DNA from: Bacteroidota bacterium
GTDB lineage: Bacteria; Bacteroidota; Bacteroidia; Flavobacteriales; Flavobacteriaceae
Assembly: GCA_021793135.1 (NCBI GenBank)
Contig: JAJYTI010000102.1
Coordinates: forward strand, 1 to 7,811
Reading direction: 5' to 3'
DNA length: 7,811 nt
Made by a program: the position numbers and the translations under genes. Below the pieces are notes generated by a model. That model saw nothing but the letters and a program-made list of their open reading frames with translations, was not told the DNA's origin and made no database searches. Positions 1 through 6,472 of this stretch are shown here, one piece after another. How positions within the stretch are numbered: position 1 is the first letter of the stretch; every line of letters starts with the position of its first letter.

Positions 1-1
1 G

Positions 2-421
2 GATAGCATCGATTATGTATATACGGTAAAGTGGGAGGCTAAGAATATAAATAAAAGTCAAAATAAAAAGCTTAAACTGAAAGTGCCAAATTACGAAAAG
101 ACATTTTTAGATTTAGAAGAGGTTACTGCAACAATAGATGTTATGGAGTACACTCAAAAAAACCTTCAGATACCCATTACTGTTATTAATAAGCCGAATC
201 ATATTACACTCATGTTGATTCCAGAAGTACTCACATTGACAACAGATGTAGATATAGAAGAATATAATTCTATTGCAGAAGGAGATTTTAAAGTGATTTG
301 TGATTATAATAAGCGTAATGAGGAAGATGGGGTGCTTCATGCAGAAATTAGTGAAACACCTAATCAAGCGTTCAATACAAAGTTAAGTGAAACAACGATA
401 GATTATTTGATTTTTAAATGA
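2..421 (+). CDS. YbbR-domain (CdaR-like) protein, 3' part only
   Basis: This is the C-terminal part of a YbbR-like domain protein. The reading frame is open to the left edge, so the true start lies outside the window; 139 codons are visible. The GTG at base 83 is not taken as the start because coding sequence continues upstream of it (WEAKNINK and onward) and a start there would cut into the domain. The visible part has the alternating beta-strand pattern of a YbbR repeat: a strand ending in ATIDVMEYTQKNLQIPITVIN, then a strand-rich stretch with DFKVICDY near the end. YbbR proteins normally have one N-terminal membrane helix and extracytoplasmic repeats; in Firmicutes CdaR regulates the diadenylate cyclase CdaA. 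No cyclase gene is visible here, and the role of the Bacteroidota members is unsettled. The stop codon overlaps the coaE start (ATGA), so the two genes are probably cotranscribed and translationally coupled. Family assignment is by pattern recognition and is fairly secure; function is not. Confidence -1.
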   Translation, partial: DSIDYVYTVKWEAKNINKSQNKKLKLKVPNYEKTFLDLEEVTATIDVMEYTQKNLQIPITVINKPNHITLMLIPEVLTLTTDVDIEEYNSIAEGDFKVICDYNKRNEEDGVLHAEISETPNQAFNTKLSETTIDYLIFK

Positions 422-993
422 AAACAATAGGATTAACTGGAGGAATAGGAAGTGGAAAAACCACAGTTGCTCGTATGTTTGAATCATACGGTATACCAAT
501 TTATATAGCCGATATAGAGGCTAAAGAACTTATGCATACTTCTCCTATAATCCGTAAAGAATTACAATCCTTATTAGGAGATTCGGTCTATAAAAATAAT
601 CAATTAGATAGAAAGTATATGGCCGATAAAATCTTCAATGATTCGGCTCTATTACAAAAAGTAAATCAAATTGTTCATCCGCGCGTAGAAGAGCATTTTC
701 AAAGTTGGAAAAAGAAACAAAATGCCCCCTATTGTATAAAGGAAGTAGCTATACTTTTTGAGAATGGGAGCAATATGCGTTGCGATAAAACGATTTTAGT
801 AATTGCCGATGAAGAAGAGCGTATAGCTCGTGTTATGAATCGCGACAAAGTAACTAAAGAGAAGGTAATAGAGCGTATAAACAATCAGTGGCCCGATTCT
901 AAAAAAATTCCCTTGGCAGATTATATTATAAAAAATAACGACTTGAAAGAAACAAAAGAACAAGTTAAAAATCTGCATTCCATCCTTATATAA
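418..993 (+). CDS. coaE: Dephospho-CoA kinase
   Basis: CoaE carries out the last step of coenzyme A synthesis, phosphorylating the 3'-hydroxyl of the dephospho-CoA ribose with ATP in the cytoplasm. The 191-residue length is normal for the family. The Walker A loop GGIGSGKT is at residues 8-15, and the substrate-side acidic residue lies in YIADIEAKEL around residue 32. Further signatures are VHPRV at 87-90, the family segment AILFENG at 111-117, the lid-region arginine in MNRD at 140-143, and the C-terminal ADYIIKNN at 167-174. The ATG at 418 is chosen because the P-loop follows immediately, as in other CoaE proteins, and because it overlaps the YbbR stop by four bases. No Shine-Dalgarno sequence precedes it. 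All key residues I can check are present and nothing suggests damage. Identification is close to certain. Confidence -1.
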   Translation: MKTIGLTGGIGSGKTTVARMFESYGIPIYIADIEAKELMHTSPIIRKELQSLLGDSVYKNNQLDRKYMADKIFNDSALLQKVNQIVHPRVEEHFQSWKKKQNAPYCIKEVAILFENGSNMRCDKTILVIADEEERIARVMNRDKVTKEKVIERINNQWPDSKKIPLADYIIKNNDLKETKEQVKNLHSILI

Positions 994-1047
994 AACCAAA
1001 TTCTTATACTTTATATAAAACTTGTTAAGCTTTGGTTAAACCATCAG

Positions 1048-1075
1048 TTTGCTAATTGTTAAAATACTAAATTTG
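1048..1075 (+). promoter_or_regulatory. Candidate promoter for the sensor kinase-regulator pair
   Basis: The gap between coaE and the kinase gene contains TAAATTTG at 1068-1075, an exact match to the Bacteroidota -7 element TAnnTTTG. A TTTG at 1048-1051 lies 16 bases upstream, slightly less than the usual 17-23. The box ends only five bases before the kinase ATG at 1081, so transcription from it would give an almost leaderless mRNA. An overlapping alternative is TCAGTTTG at 1044-1051 (7 of 8 positions), with TTG at 1022-1024 19 bases upstream; it would leave a leader of about 25 bases. At least one promoter here is plausible, but with AT-rich DNA chance matches are common. Confidence -1.
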
Positions 1076-1080
1076 AGTTT

Positions 1081-2640
1081 ATGAATAAAAAGCTCTTTGG
1101 GATATTAATAGCTTTGATGACATTGTCATTGTTAGGTATAATATCAGTTCAAGTATATTGGATTGTAAATGCCTATCAAACTAAAGAAGAGCAATTTACA
1201 TTAAATGTTCGCCAAGTTCTAGTTTCTGTAGCAAAAGAAATTCAACTTAAGGAAATAGATCATTGGTACACTTTATCTAGTGCATTAGTAGATAGTGTCG
1301 ATAAACCTGACAATGTAAGATTATCAGAGCTCATATATACCATCCACGATGAAGATAATACAGAAACCTATATTTTTCAGGATGGTGTATTAGAAGAAAA
1401 TTATAAGTTGACATCCGATTTTTTGGATGCAACAACAGACAGTATTGAATTTAAAAGGCTTACAAACAACAAGATTGTAACAAAACAGTTCAGCACTGTA
1501 GATGGAAGTCAAACACAAAGTATTGATGAGGTTTTTGACAGACTACGAGATTATGAACGTAAGCAAATAGAAGATGTACTCTCTAACACGCTTTCAAAAA
1601 TGCCCATACATCAAAGGGTAACAGCGGAAGAGATAGATCAAGTAATCAAGGACGAACTAGATGCATTAAGCATCCGAACACCATATGATTTTGCTGTTTT
1701 TGATAACAATTTTGCTACAAATGTACGTTCAGATGGCTTTTATATGGATGCAGAAAAGACCTATAAAGTGCCGTTGTTTGTTAATAAAACGATGAATACG
1801 AACTATGAACTATATGTGAATTTTCCTGAAAAAGGAAAGGAAGTTCTTGGTTCGATGATTGGAATGATCATACTCACTATAGTGTTTACAGCGGTGATTT
1901 TATTAGCTTATGGAAGCGCCTTGTCACAAATATTTAGACAACGCCAATTAGCACAAATAAAAACCGACTTTGTAAACAATATGACCCACGAGTTAAAGAC
2001 GCCAATTTCTACTATAAACTTAGCATTAGATGCATTGAACAACCCTAAAGTTCGTAATAATGAGCAGTTTATGGAGAAGTACTTAAACATGGTACGCGAA
2101 GAAAATAAGCGAATGCTAGCTCAGGTAGAGAATGTTCTACGCATTTCAAGGTTGGAGAAGAACGAATTAGACTTACCTAAAGAAAGGCTAGAACTGCATG
2201 ATTTAATTCAAGATGCAATTTCGCATGTAGAATTAATTGTTGAAGATAGAGGAGGATATATCCAAACGCATTTTGGTGCATTACAATCGGGAGTATTAGT
2301 AAACGATACACATATGACCAATGTAATTGTCAATATATTGGACAATGCCGTGAAATATTCAGAAGGCGCACCCAAAATTGACATTTATACCGAGAATCTA
2401 AAAAACTATTTAATAGTTAAGATTCGCGATCAAGGAATAGGGATGGACAAACATGCGCTCAATAAGATTTTTGATAAATTTTATAGAGAACCAAGTGGAG
2501 ACATCCATAATGTAAAAGGGCATGGTTTAGGACTAGCCTATGTACAACGCATCCTAGATGAACACGATGCTACTATACAAGTAGAAAGTGAAAAAGGAAA
2601 AGGAAGCACATTTATTTTGAAATTACACTTAATATCATAA
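1081..2640 (+). CDS. Membrane sensor histidine kinase (RprX-like)
   Basis: This 519-residue protein is the sensor of a two-component system. It senses an envelope or external signal, autophosphorylates on histidine and passes the phosphate to the regulator encoded 3 bases downstream. A first membrane helix spans about residues 5-29 and a second about 255-282, enclosing a periplasmic domain of about 225 residues that I do not recognise. No HAMP domain fits between the second helix and the dimerisation domain. The H-box NNMTHELKTPIS places the phosphorylated histidine at 303. The ATPase domain has an N-box at 414-427 (NVIVNILDNAVKYS, N422), G1 DQGIGM at 450-455, an F-box IFDKFYRE at 463-470, and G2 GHGLGL at 480-485. 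All catalytic motifs look intact. The architecture, with its short N-terminal tail and a helix ending in VQVYWI, resembles Bacteroides RprX, but orthology is my inference. The ATG at 1081 is chosen because it places the first helix right at the N-terminus. The signal is unknown. Confidence -1.
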   Translation: MNKKLFGILIALMTLSLLGIISVQVYWIVNAYQTKEEQFTLNVRQVLVSVAKEIQLKEIDHWYTLSSALVDSVDKPDNVRLSELIYTIHDEDNTETYIFQDGVLEENYKLTSDFLDATTDSIEFKRLTNNKIVTKQFSTVDGSQTQSIDEVFDRLRDYERKQIEDVLSNTLSKMPIHQRVTAEEIDQVIKDELDALSIRTPYDFAVFDNNFATNVRSDGFYMDAEKTYKVPLFVNKTMNTNYELYVNFPEKGKEVLGSMIGMIILTIVFTAVILLAYGSALSQIFRQRQLAQIKTDFVNNMTHELKTPISTINLALDALNNPKVRNNEQFMEKYLNMVREENKRMLAQVENVLRISRLEKNELDLPKERLELHDLIQDAISHVELIVEDRGGYIQTHFGALQSGVLVNDTHMTNVIVNILDNAVKYSEGAPKIDIYTENLKNYLIVKIRDQGIGMDKHALNKIFDKFYREPSGDIHNVKGHGLGLAYVQRILDEHDATIQVESEKGKGSTFILKLHLIS

Positions 2641-2643
2641 ACT

Positions 2644-3360
2644 ATGGAAACTAAAAACAAAAAGATTTTACTCGTCGAAGACGATCCAAACTTTGGAACT
2701 GTACTGAAAGATTATTTGGCGATGAATGATTACGACGTTACACATGCTAAAAACGGAATGGAAGGATTCGAAAAGTTTAAAAAAGATGACTTCGATTTGT
2801 GTATTTTAGATGTTATGATGCCATATAAAGACGGGTTTACTCTAGCGAAAGAAATTAGAGATAGAAATGAAGAAATCCCTATCATATTCTTAACAGCAAA
2901 ATCTATGAAAGAAGATGTGCTAAAAGGATATAAAGTTGGGGCAGATGATTACCTAAATAAACCTTTTGATAGCGAAGTATTATTAATGAAGATTCAAGCT
3001 ATAATTCAAAGAAAAGCTACAGAATCTATCGCAGATAGTAAACAATTTGAGTTTAATATTGGAAACTTCTTCCTGAACTCAAAACTTCGTTTCTTAACAT
3101 ATAAAGATGAGGAGCCAATAAAATTGTCTCCTAAAGAAAATGACTTATTACGAATGCTGGCGCTACATAAAAACGACTTGATGCCACGTGAATTAGCACT
3201 TACCAAAATCTGGAGAGATGATAACTACTTCACCTCTCGTAGTATGGACGTATATATTGCTAAGTTGCGTAAGTACTTAAGTAAAGATGATGATGTAGAA
3301 ATTGTAAATATCCACGGAGAAGGATTCCGTTTGGTTGTTTATAGTGAGGTAGATCAGTAA
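2644..3360 (+). CDS. OmpR/PhoB-type response regulator (RprY-like)
   Basis: This 238-residue DNA-binding regulator is the likely partner of the kinase encoded immediately upstream; the two genes are separated by three bases and so are cotranscribed. The receiver domain occupies about residues 6-122, with acidic residues E12, D13 and D14, the phosphoacceptor D56 in ILDVMMP, the switch threonine T84 in FLTAKS, and K106 in the NKPF motif. A winged-helix DNA-binding domain covers about 135-232: KLSPKENDLLRML, then the recognition-helix region RSMDVYIAKLRKYL and the wing IHGEGFRLVV. The length and two-domain layout are standard for OmpR/PhoB regulators, and the C-terminal domain closely recalls Bacteroides RprY, though I cannot confirm orthology. 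The start is fixed by the short lead into the first beta strand (KKILLVEDD). No Shine-Dalgarno sequence is present. Target genes cannot be told from the window. Confidence -1.
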   Translation: METKNKKILLVEDDPNFGTVLKDYLAMNDYDVTHAKNGMEGFEKFKKDDFDLCILDVMMPYKDGFTLAKEIRDRNEEIPIIFLTAKSMKEDVLKGYKVGADDYLNKPFDSEVLLMKIQAIIQRKATESIADSKQFEFNIGNFFLNSKLRFLTYKDEEPIKLSPKENDLLRMLALHKNDLMPRELALTKIWRDDNYFTSRSMDVYIAKLRKYLSKDDDVEIVNIHGEGFRLVVYSEVDQ

Positions 3361-3378
3361 AAAGGAATGTTTAAGTGT

Positions 3379-3416
3379 TAAAAAGTGCTCTGTATTAATT
3401 TACAGGGCACTTTTTA
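3379..3416. terminator. Strong hairpin, probable bidirectional terminator
   Basis: The arms at 3379-3394 and 3401-3416 pair over 16 bases around a 6-base loop (ttaatt). The stem ends in A/T tracts, so RNA from either strand ends in a U run after a GC-containing core (GTGCTCTG / CAGGGCAC). The only imperfection is T3389 opposite G3406. This is a G-U wobble in plus-strand RNA but an A-C mismatch in minus-strand RNA, and the plus strand also has a second T-run just downstream. It therefore fits best as the terminator of the kinase-regulator operon, serving miaA from the other side. The miaA stop codon and its last four codons lie inside the structure. Confidence -1.
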
Positions 3417-4320
3417 CTTTTTCTAATACCTGAGAGAAATCCAAATTGTAATCTACCCAGATTGTCTCTGGATTACGCTTAAACCACGTAAGCTGTCGTT
3501 TGGCATAACGTCTAGAGTTTTTCTTAATCTCCTCAATAGCTTTATCTAAAGTGATTTTTCCATCTAGATGCAAAAACAGTTCTTTATATCCCACAGTCTG
3601 CAGAGCATTGTGATCTCGATATGTTATGACGGACTTAACTTCGTTTAATAAACCATTCTGCATCATAATATCTACACGTTTGTTTATTCGATTATATAAT
3701 AGCTCTCTATCGGCATTTAATCCAATGTAAACACTTTTAAAAAATCTTGGTTCTAACTCTTGTCCTAAAAAGCTTGAATAAGGCTTTCCACTTGATTTAC
3801 TAACTTCTAGAGCACGTAATAATCGAGTATGGTTATGTATATCTACTTTTTCGTAATATTCTGGGTCTAGCTTTTTAAGTTCATTCTGTAAATATTCGAT
3901 GCCTAATTTAGAATATTGTTCGGCCAGCTCTTTTTTGATTTTAGGATCTACTTTAGGAAAGTAATTTAAACCTTTATTGATTGCATCTATATATAATCCC
4001 GAGCCACCTACAGCAATAACTACGGGATATTTACGGAATAGATATTTCAATTTTTCTATTACATCTTTCTCATAAGCACCTACACTATAATCTTCCGTTA
4101 TACTTCGATTTTGGATGAAGTGATGTGTAGCTGCTGCTAATTCTTCTGCGTCTGGGGCTGCCGTACCAATACTTAATTCTTTATAAAATTGTCTAGAATC
4201 GGCCGAGATAATTTCTGTGTGGAAATGGTTTGCCAACTCTATTGCGAGCTTGGTTTTGCCAATAGCGGTAGGGCCTACAACATTTATTAAAACAGGGGTA
4301 TGAGTTGCCAAATTAGACAT
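3400..4320 (-). CDS. miaA: tRNA dimethylallyltransferase
   Basis: MiaA transfers a dimethylallyl group to N6 of adenine 37 in tRNAs that read codons starting with U, improving decoding accuracy. The 306-residue protein has the P-loop GPTAIGKT at 16-23, the SADSRQFY segment at 39-46 with the conserved catalytic aspartate D41, and IGTAAPDAEE at 51-60, where Bacteroidota members often have a similar sequence. It continues with GGSGLY at 105-110, RLLRALEV at 166-173, QTVGYKE at 241-247, and the basic RRYAKRQLTWFKR at 270-282. Length and motif order are normal. The start is the ATG eight bases after the stop of the upstream exonuclease gene, which suggests cotranscription. The final codons and the stop sit inside the shared terminator hairpin. 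Identification is close to certain. Confidence -1.
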   Translation of the reverse strand: MSNLATHTPVLINVVGPTAIGKTKLAIELANHFHTEIISADSRQFYKELSIGTAAPDAEELAAATHHFIQNRSITEDYSVGAYEKDVIEKLKYLFRKYPVVIAVGGSGLYIDAINKGLNYFPKVDPKIKKELAEQYSKLGIEYLQNELKKLDPEYYEKVDIHNHTRLLRALEVSKSSGKPYSSFLGQELEPRFFKSVYIGLNADRELLYNRINKRVDIMMQNGLLNEVKSVITYRDHNALQTVGYKELFLHLDGKITLDKAIEEIKKNSRRYAKRQLTWFKRNPETIWVDYNLDFSQVLEKVKSAL

Positions 4321-4328
4321 AGTATGTA

Positions 4329-5675
4329 TTATTGTTTTCTAGTTGGTGAAGGAAGAATTTTTTGAACACTATTTTTCATTAAATAGGAATCGATGATATG
4401 CCTAGCATAACGTTGGTTTTTTGGAGTAACTAGAATTTTTTCAAAAATTTCTGGCTCTGTTATTTGATGATTAAGTGTGTAAAATCCATAACCCTTATAA
4501 ATACCATTTTCTATTAAAATAACACTGTGTTCACCGACTTCTCTACCTTTATCTATAAGTAAATGTGTTTGCCTTTTTTCAATATATTCTTTTAGAAAGG
4601 CTCGTACACGTTTGTTATATTCTCTAGGAGCATCTTTTATAGGTTCAGACATTTTTATTTGTCTTAAGCCATTCTTTATAGGCGAAAGATTAAACTCTTC
4701 TGTTATTCTTAGTAAATTCTGTCTTGCTACATTAAGACTCTGAAAAGTCATTAATGGTCGTTTTCTTAAATCTACTTTTTCTACATCGAGACATAAATAT
4801 CCCTCTGTATCTTTTTGTTGTATTAATTGATATGGGAATAATGCTTTGGTACTTCTTCTAGTAAATTTTGGTTTATTACTTTTAATATCTTCATCTTCTT
4901 TCAGTGCAGCAATGAGCATATTTCCAGTAAGAGCATAACTCACTTCTTTTACTTCTTTCTGAAGCTTTTTGTACTTTGGAGAATTGCTTGTAAAATGTTG
5001 ATTTATTTTTTTACGCATATTCTTTCCATGCCCTATAAATATGATGTTTCCAGAACTATTATGTAAATAATATACTCCTGTTTCTGTAGGAACGTTTTCT
5101 AATAAAGTAAGTAGTTTAGCTCTTTTAACACTAGGAGTTTCTCCTCTGTCTAATATATGTGATTTTACAATTGCTTTATTAGTATCCTTGCTTAGTAGTA
5201 ATTTAAATAATGTAACAGTAGCTAATGCATCGCCTTGTGCTCGATGGCGATCCTTTAAAGGAATTCCCAAAGATTTAGTTAGCTTTCCTAAACTATAAGA
5301 GGGCATCCCCGGTAATAGTTGTTTAGATAATTGTACTGTGCAAATGCTTTTGCGCTTATACTCATAACCTAGACGTCGAAATTCCGTTGCCAATATTCTA
5401 GAGTCGAATTTAGCATTATGCGCTACTAAGATGCAACCTTCTGTAATTTCTACGATACGTTTAGCAACCTCATAAAATTTAGGGGCATTGCGTAGCATGT
5501 TATTATTAATACCAGTGAGGTTTGCAACATATGGTTGTATTTTTCTTTCTGGATTTATAAGACTAGCAAATTGATCTACAATTTCATGTCCGTCAAATTT
5601 ATAAATTGCTATTTCTGTTATTCCTTCTTCGTTGAATTTTCCTCCAGTGGTTTCTATATCTAGAATTGCATACAT
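4329..5675 (-). CDS. DnaQ-like exonuclease fused to a GIY-YIG domain
   Basis: This 448-residue protein joins an epsilon-type (DnaQ-like) 3'-5' exonuclease to a UvrC/Cho-like GIY-YIG domain, a fusion common in Bacteroidota and usually annotated as DNA polymerase III epsilon-like. The exonuclease covers about residues 1-165 with a complete DEDDh set: D6 and E8 in DIETTG, H86-N87 and D91 in AHNAKFD, and H144 with D149 in HRAQGDA. The GIY-YIG domain spans about 193-275: TGVYYL at 199-204, then IFIGHGKNMRKKINQHF, then ALKEDEDIKSNKPKF. Several usual catalytic positions are changed here (see findings). The C-terminal 170 residues match no domain I recognise. It probably trims or repairs DNA, but its substrate is unknown. 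The ATG at 5675 is chosen because MYAILDIETTG is the usual N-terminus. A promoter-like box lies about 30 bases upstream. miaA follows after eight bases. The exonuclease call is firm; activity of the second domain is doubtful. Confidence -1.
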   Translation of the reverse strand: MYAILDIETTGGKFNEEGITEIAIYKFDGHEIVDQFASLINPERKIQPYVANLTGINNNMLRNAPKFYEVAKRIVEITEGCILVAHNAKFDSRILATEFRRLGYEYKRKSICTVQLSKQLLPGMPSYSLGKLTKSLGIPLKDRHRAQGDALATVTLFKLLLSKDTNKAIVKSHILDRGETPSVKRAKLLTLLENVPTETGVYYLHNSSGNIIFIGHGKNMRKKINQHFTSNSPKYKKLQKEVKEVSYALTGNMLIAALKEDEDIKSNKPKFTRRSTKALFPYQLIQQKDTEGYLCLDVEKVDLRKRPLMTFQSLNVARQNLLRITEEFNLSPIKNGLRQIKMSEPIKDAPREYNKRVRAFLKEYIEKRQTHLLIDKGREVGEHSVILIENGIYKGYGFYTLNHQITEPEIFEKILVTPKNQRYARHIIDSYLMKNSVQKILPSPTRKQ

Positions 5676-5704
5676 GCGTTTAATGGTCTATTTTCATGAG
5701 AAAA

Positions 5705-5712
5705 CAAATATA
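5705..5712 (-). promoter_or_regulatory. Candidate -7 box for the exonuclease-miaA operon
   Basis: Read on the minus strand this is TATATTTG, an exact match to the Bacteroidota -7 consensus TAnnTTTG. It ends 29 bases before the exonuclease ATG, so transcription would give a leader of about 25 bases. I see no clear TTTG-type upstream element at 17-23 bases, which lowers confidence. Its position in the only gap before this gene pair supports it. Confidence -1.
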
Positions 5713-5732
5713 CCTATGCTCGATTGGTATAT
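5708..5732. promoter_or_regulatory. Operator-like dyad ATATACC-N11-GGTATAT
   Basis: Two perfect 7-base inverted arms, at 5708-5714 and 5726-5732, flank an 11-base spacer. The left arm overlaps the candidate -7 box of the exonuclease operon, and the rest covers the spacer where RNA polymerase would sit. That is where a dimeric repressor would bind. Nothing in the window identifies a binding protein, and short AT-rich dyads arise by chance. Confidence -1.
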
Positions 5733-5751
5733 CGTCATATCTGATTAGTTT

Positions 5752-5782
5752 AACGCCTTGTATAATAAATTTTACAAGGGTT
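5752..5782 (-). terminator. Weak hairpin after yggS
   Basis: The arms at 5752-5762 and 5773-5782 form a 10-bp stem with one bulged base (G5755), built around CCTTGTA / TACAAGG with a 10-base AT loop. It lies 12 bases past the yggS stop and before the candidate exonuclease promoter, which is where a terminator for the DUF1015-yggS operon is expected. No U tract follows on the minus strand, so it may be a weak terminator or only an mRNA-end stabilising structure. Confidence -1.
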
Positions 5783-5793
5783 TAAGATGATTT

Positions 5794-6459
5794 TTATTCT
5801 CTGTCACCAAAGATTGCACTTCCAACCCTAATCATGGTACTTCCATTTTCGATTGCAATAGGGTAGTCGCCACTCATACCGATAGATAGTATATCGAAGT
5901 TATAAGGATCTTTTAAATCTTTATATAAATTATGAATGGTCTTAAACTCTCTATTTACTTGGTCTTTATCATCTGTAAAGGTAGCCATTGCCATTAATCC
6001 GCGAACACGTACGTTTTCGTATTGGCTATAATTTTCACTAGCAAGGATTTCTTTTATTTGAGTAGCATCCATTCCAAATTTAGTGTCCTCTTCAGCAATT
6101 TTCAATTGTAATAGGCAATCTATTACTCGGTCATTTTTTTTAGCTTGTTTATTTATTTCTCTAAGTAATCTTGGAGTGTCTACAGCATGAATCATACTTA
6201 TAAACGGAGCTATATATTTTACTTTATTGCGTTGTAAATGTCCCACCATGTGCCATTGAATATCTTTTGGTAAATCTGGTTGTTTAACTTCCAACTCTTG
6301 AACTCTATTTTCACCAAAAATACGTTGTCCTGCTTCATATGCTTCCATTATAGCCTCGTTGCTCTTGGTTTTAGATATAGCAACAAGAGTTACATGTTCT
6401 GGTAAGCTCCTTTTAATTTCTCTAATGTTTTTATCGATATTCACTTCTTGATCAGTCAT
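5794..6459 (-). CDS. yggS: YggS/PLPBP family PLP-binding protein
   Basis: YggS proteins hold pyridoxal 5'-phosphate on an alanine-racemase-like TIM barrel without the second domain of the racemases. They act in vitamin B6 homeostasis and affect amino-acid and keto-acid balance; no catalytic activity is established. This 221-residue copy has the PLP-binding lysine K30 in VAISKTK, FGENRVQE at 48-55, the family signature WHMVGHLQRNK at 69-79, KFGM at 127-130, GLMAMAT at 154-160, the phosphate-binding region LSIGMSGDY at 191-199, and the C-terminal IRVGSAIFG at 210-218. The length is normal. The ATG at 6459 leaves a short helix before the first strand, as usual. It lies 13 bases after the DUF1015 stop on the same strand, so the two are almost certainly one operon. 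Identification is close to certain. Confidence -1.
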   Translation of the reverse strand: MTDQEVNIDKNIREIKRSLPEHVTLVAISKTKSNEAIMEAYEAGQRIFGENRVQELEVKQPDLPKDIQWHMVGHLQRNKVKYIAPFISMIHAVDTPRLLREINKQAKKNDRVIDCLLQLKIAEEDTKFGMDATQIKEILASENYSQYENVRVRGLMAMATFTDDKDQVNREFKTIHNLYKDLKDPYNFDILSIGMSGDYPIAIENGSTMIRVGSAIFGDRE

Positions 6460-6472
6460 TTAATAGTAATTA

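Noticed and set aside
113..367. Minus-strand 84-codon ORF opposite the YbbR gene
   Set aside because: It lies fully inside a recognised gene on the other strand, is Ile/Phe/Cys-rich, and has no family resemblance.
83..421. A GTG-initiated 112-codon gene starting at 83
   Set aside because: The frame is open to the left edge and the upstream residues continue the domain, so this is part of a longer gene.
796..999. Minus-strand 67-codon ORF opposite the end of coaE
   Set aside because: Antisense shadow of the conserved coaE C-terminus, with no motif and no promoter.
986..1021. 11-base direct repeat ttatataaaac at 986-996 and 1011-1021
   Set aside because: Short, AT-only apart from one base, and partly coding; easily explained by base composition.
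1908..2090. Minus-strand 60-codon ORF inside the kinase gene
   Set aside because: Antisense to the H-box region, whose sequence is constrained by the kinase.
3006..3206. Minus-strand 66-codon ORF inside the regulator gene
   Set aside because: Antisense shadow of the winged-helix domain, with no independent support.
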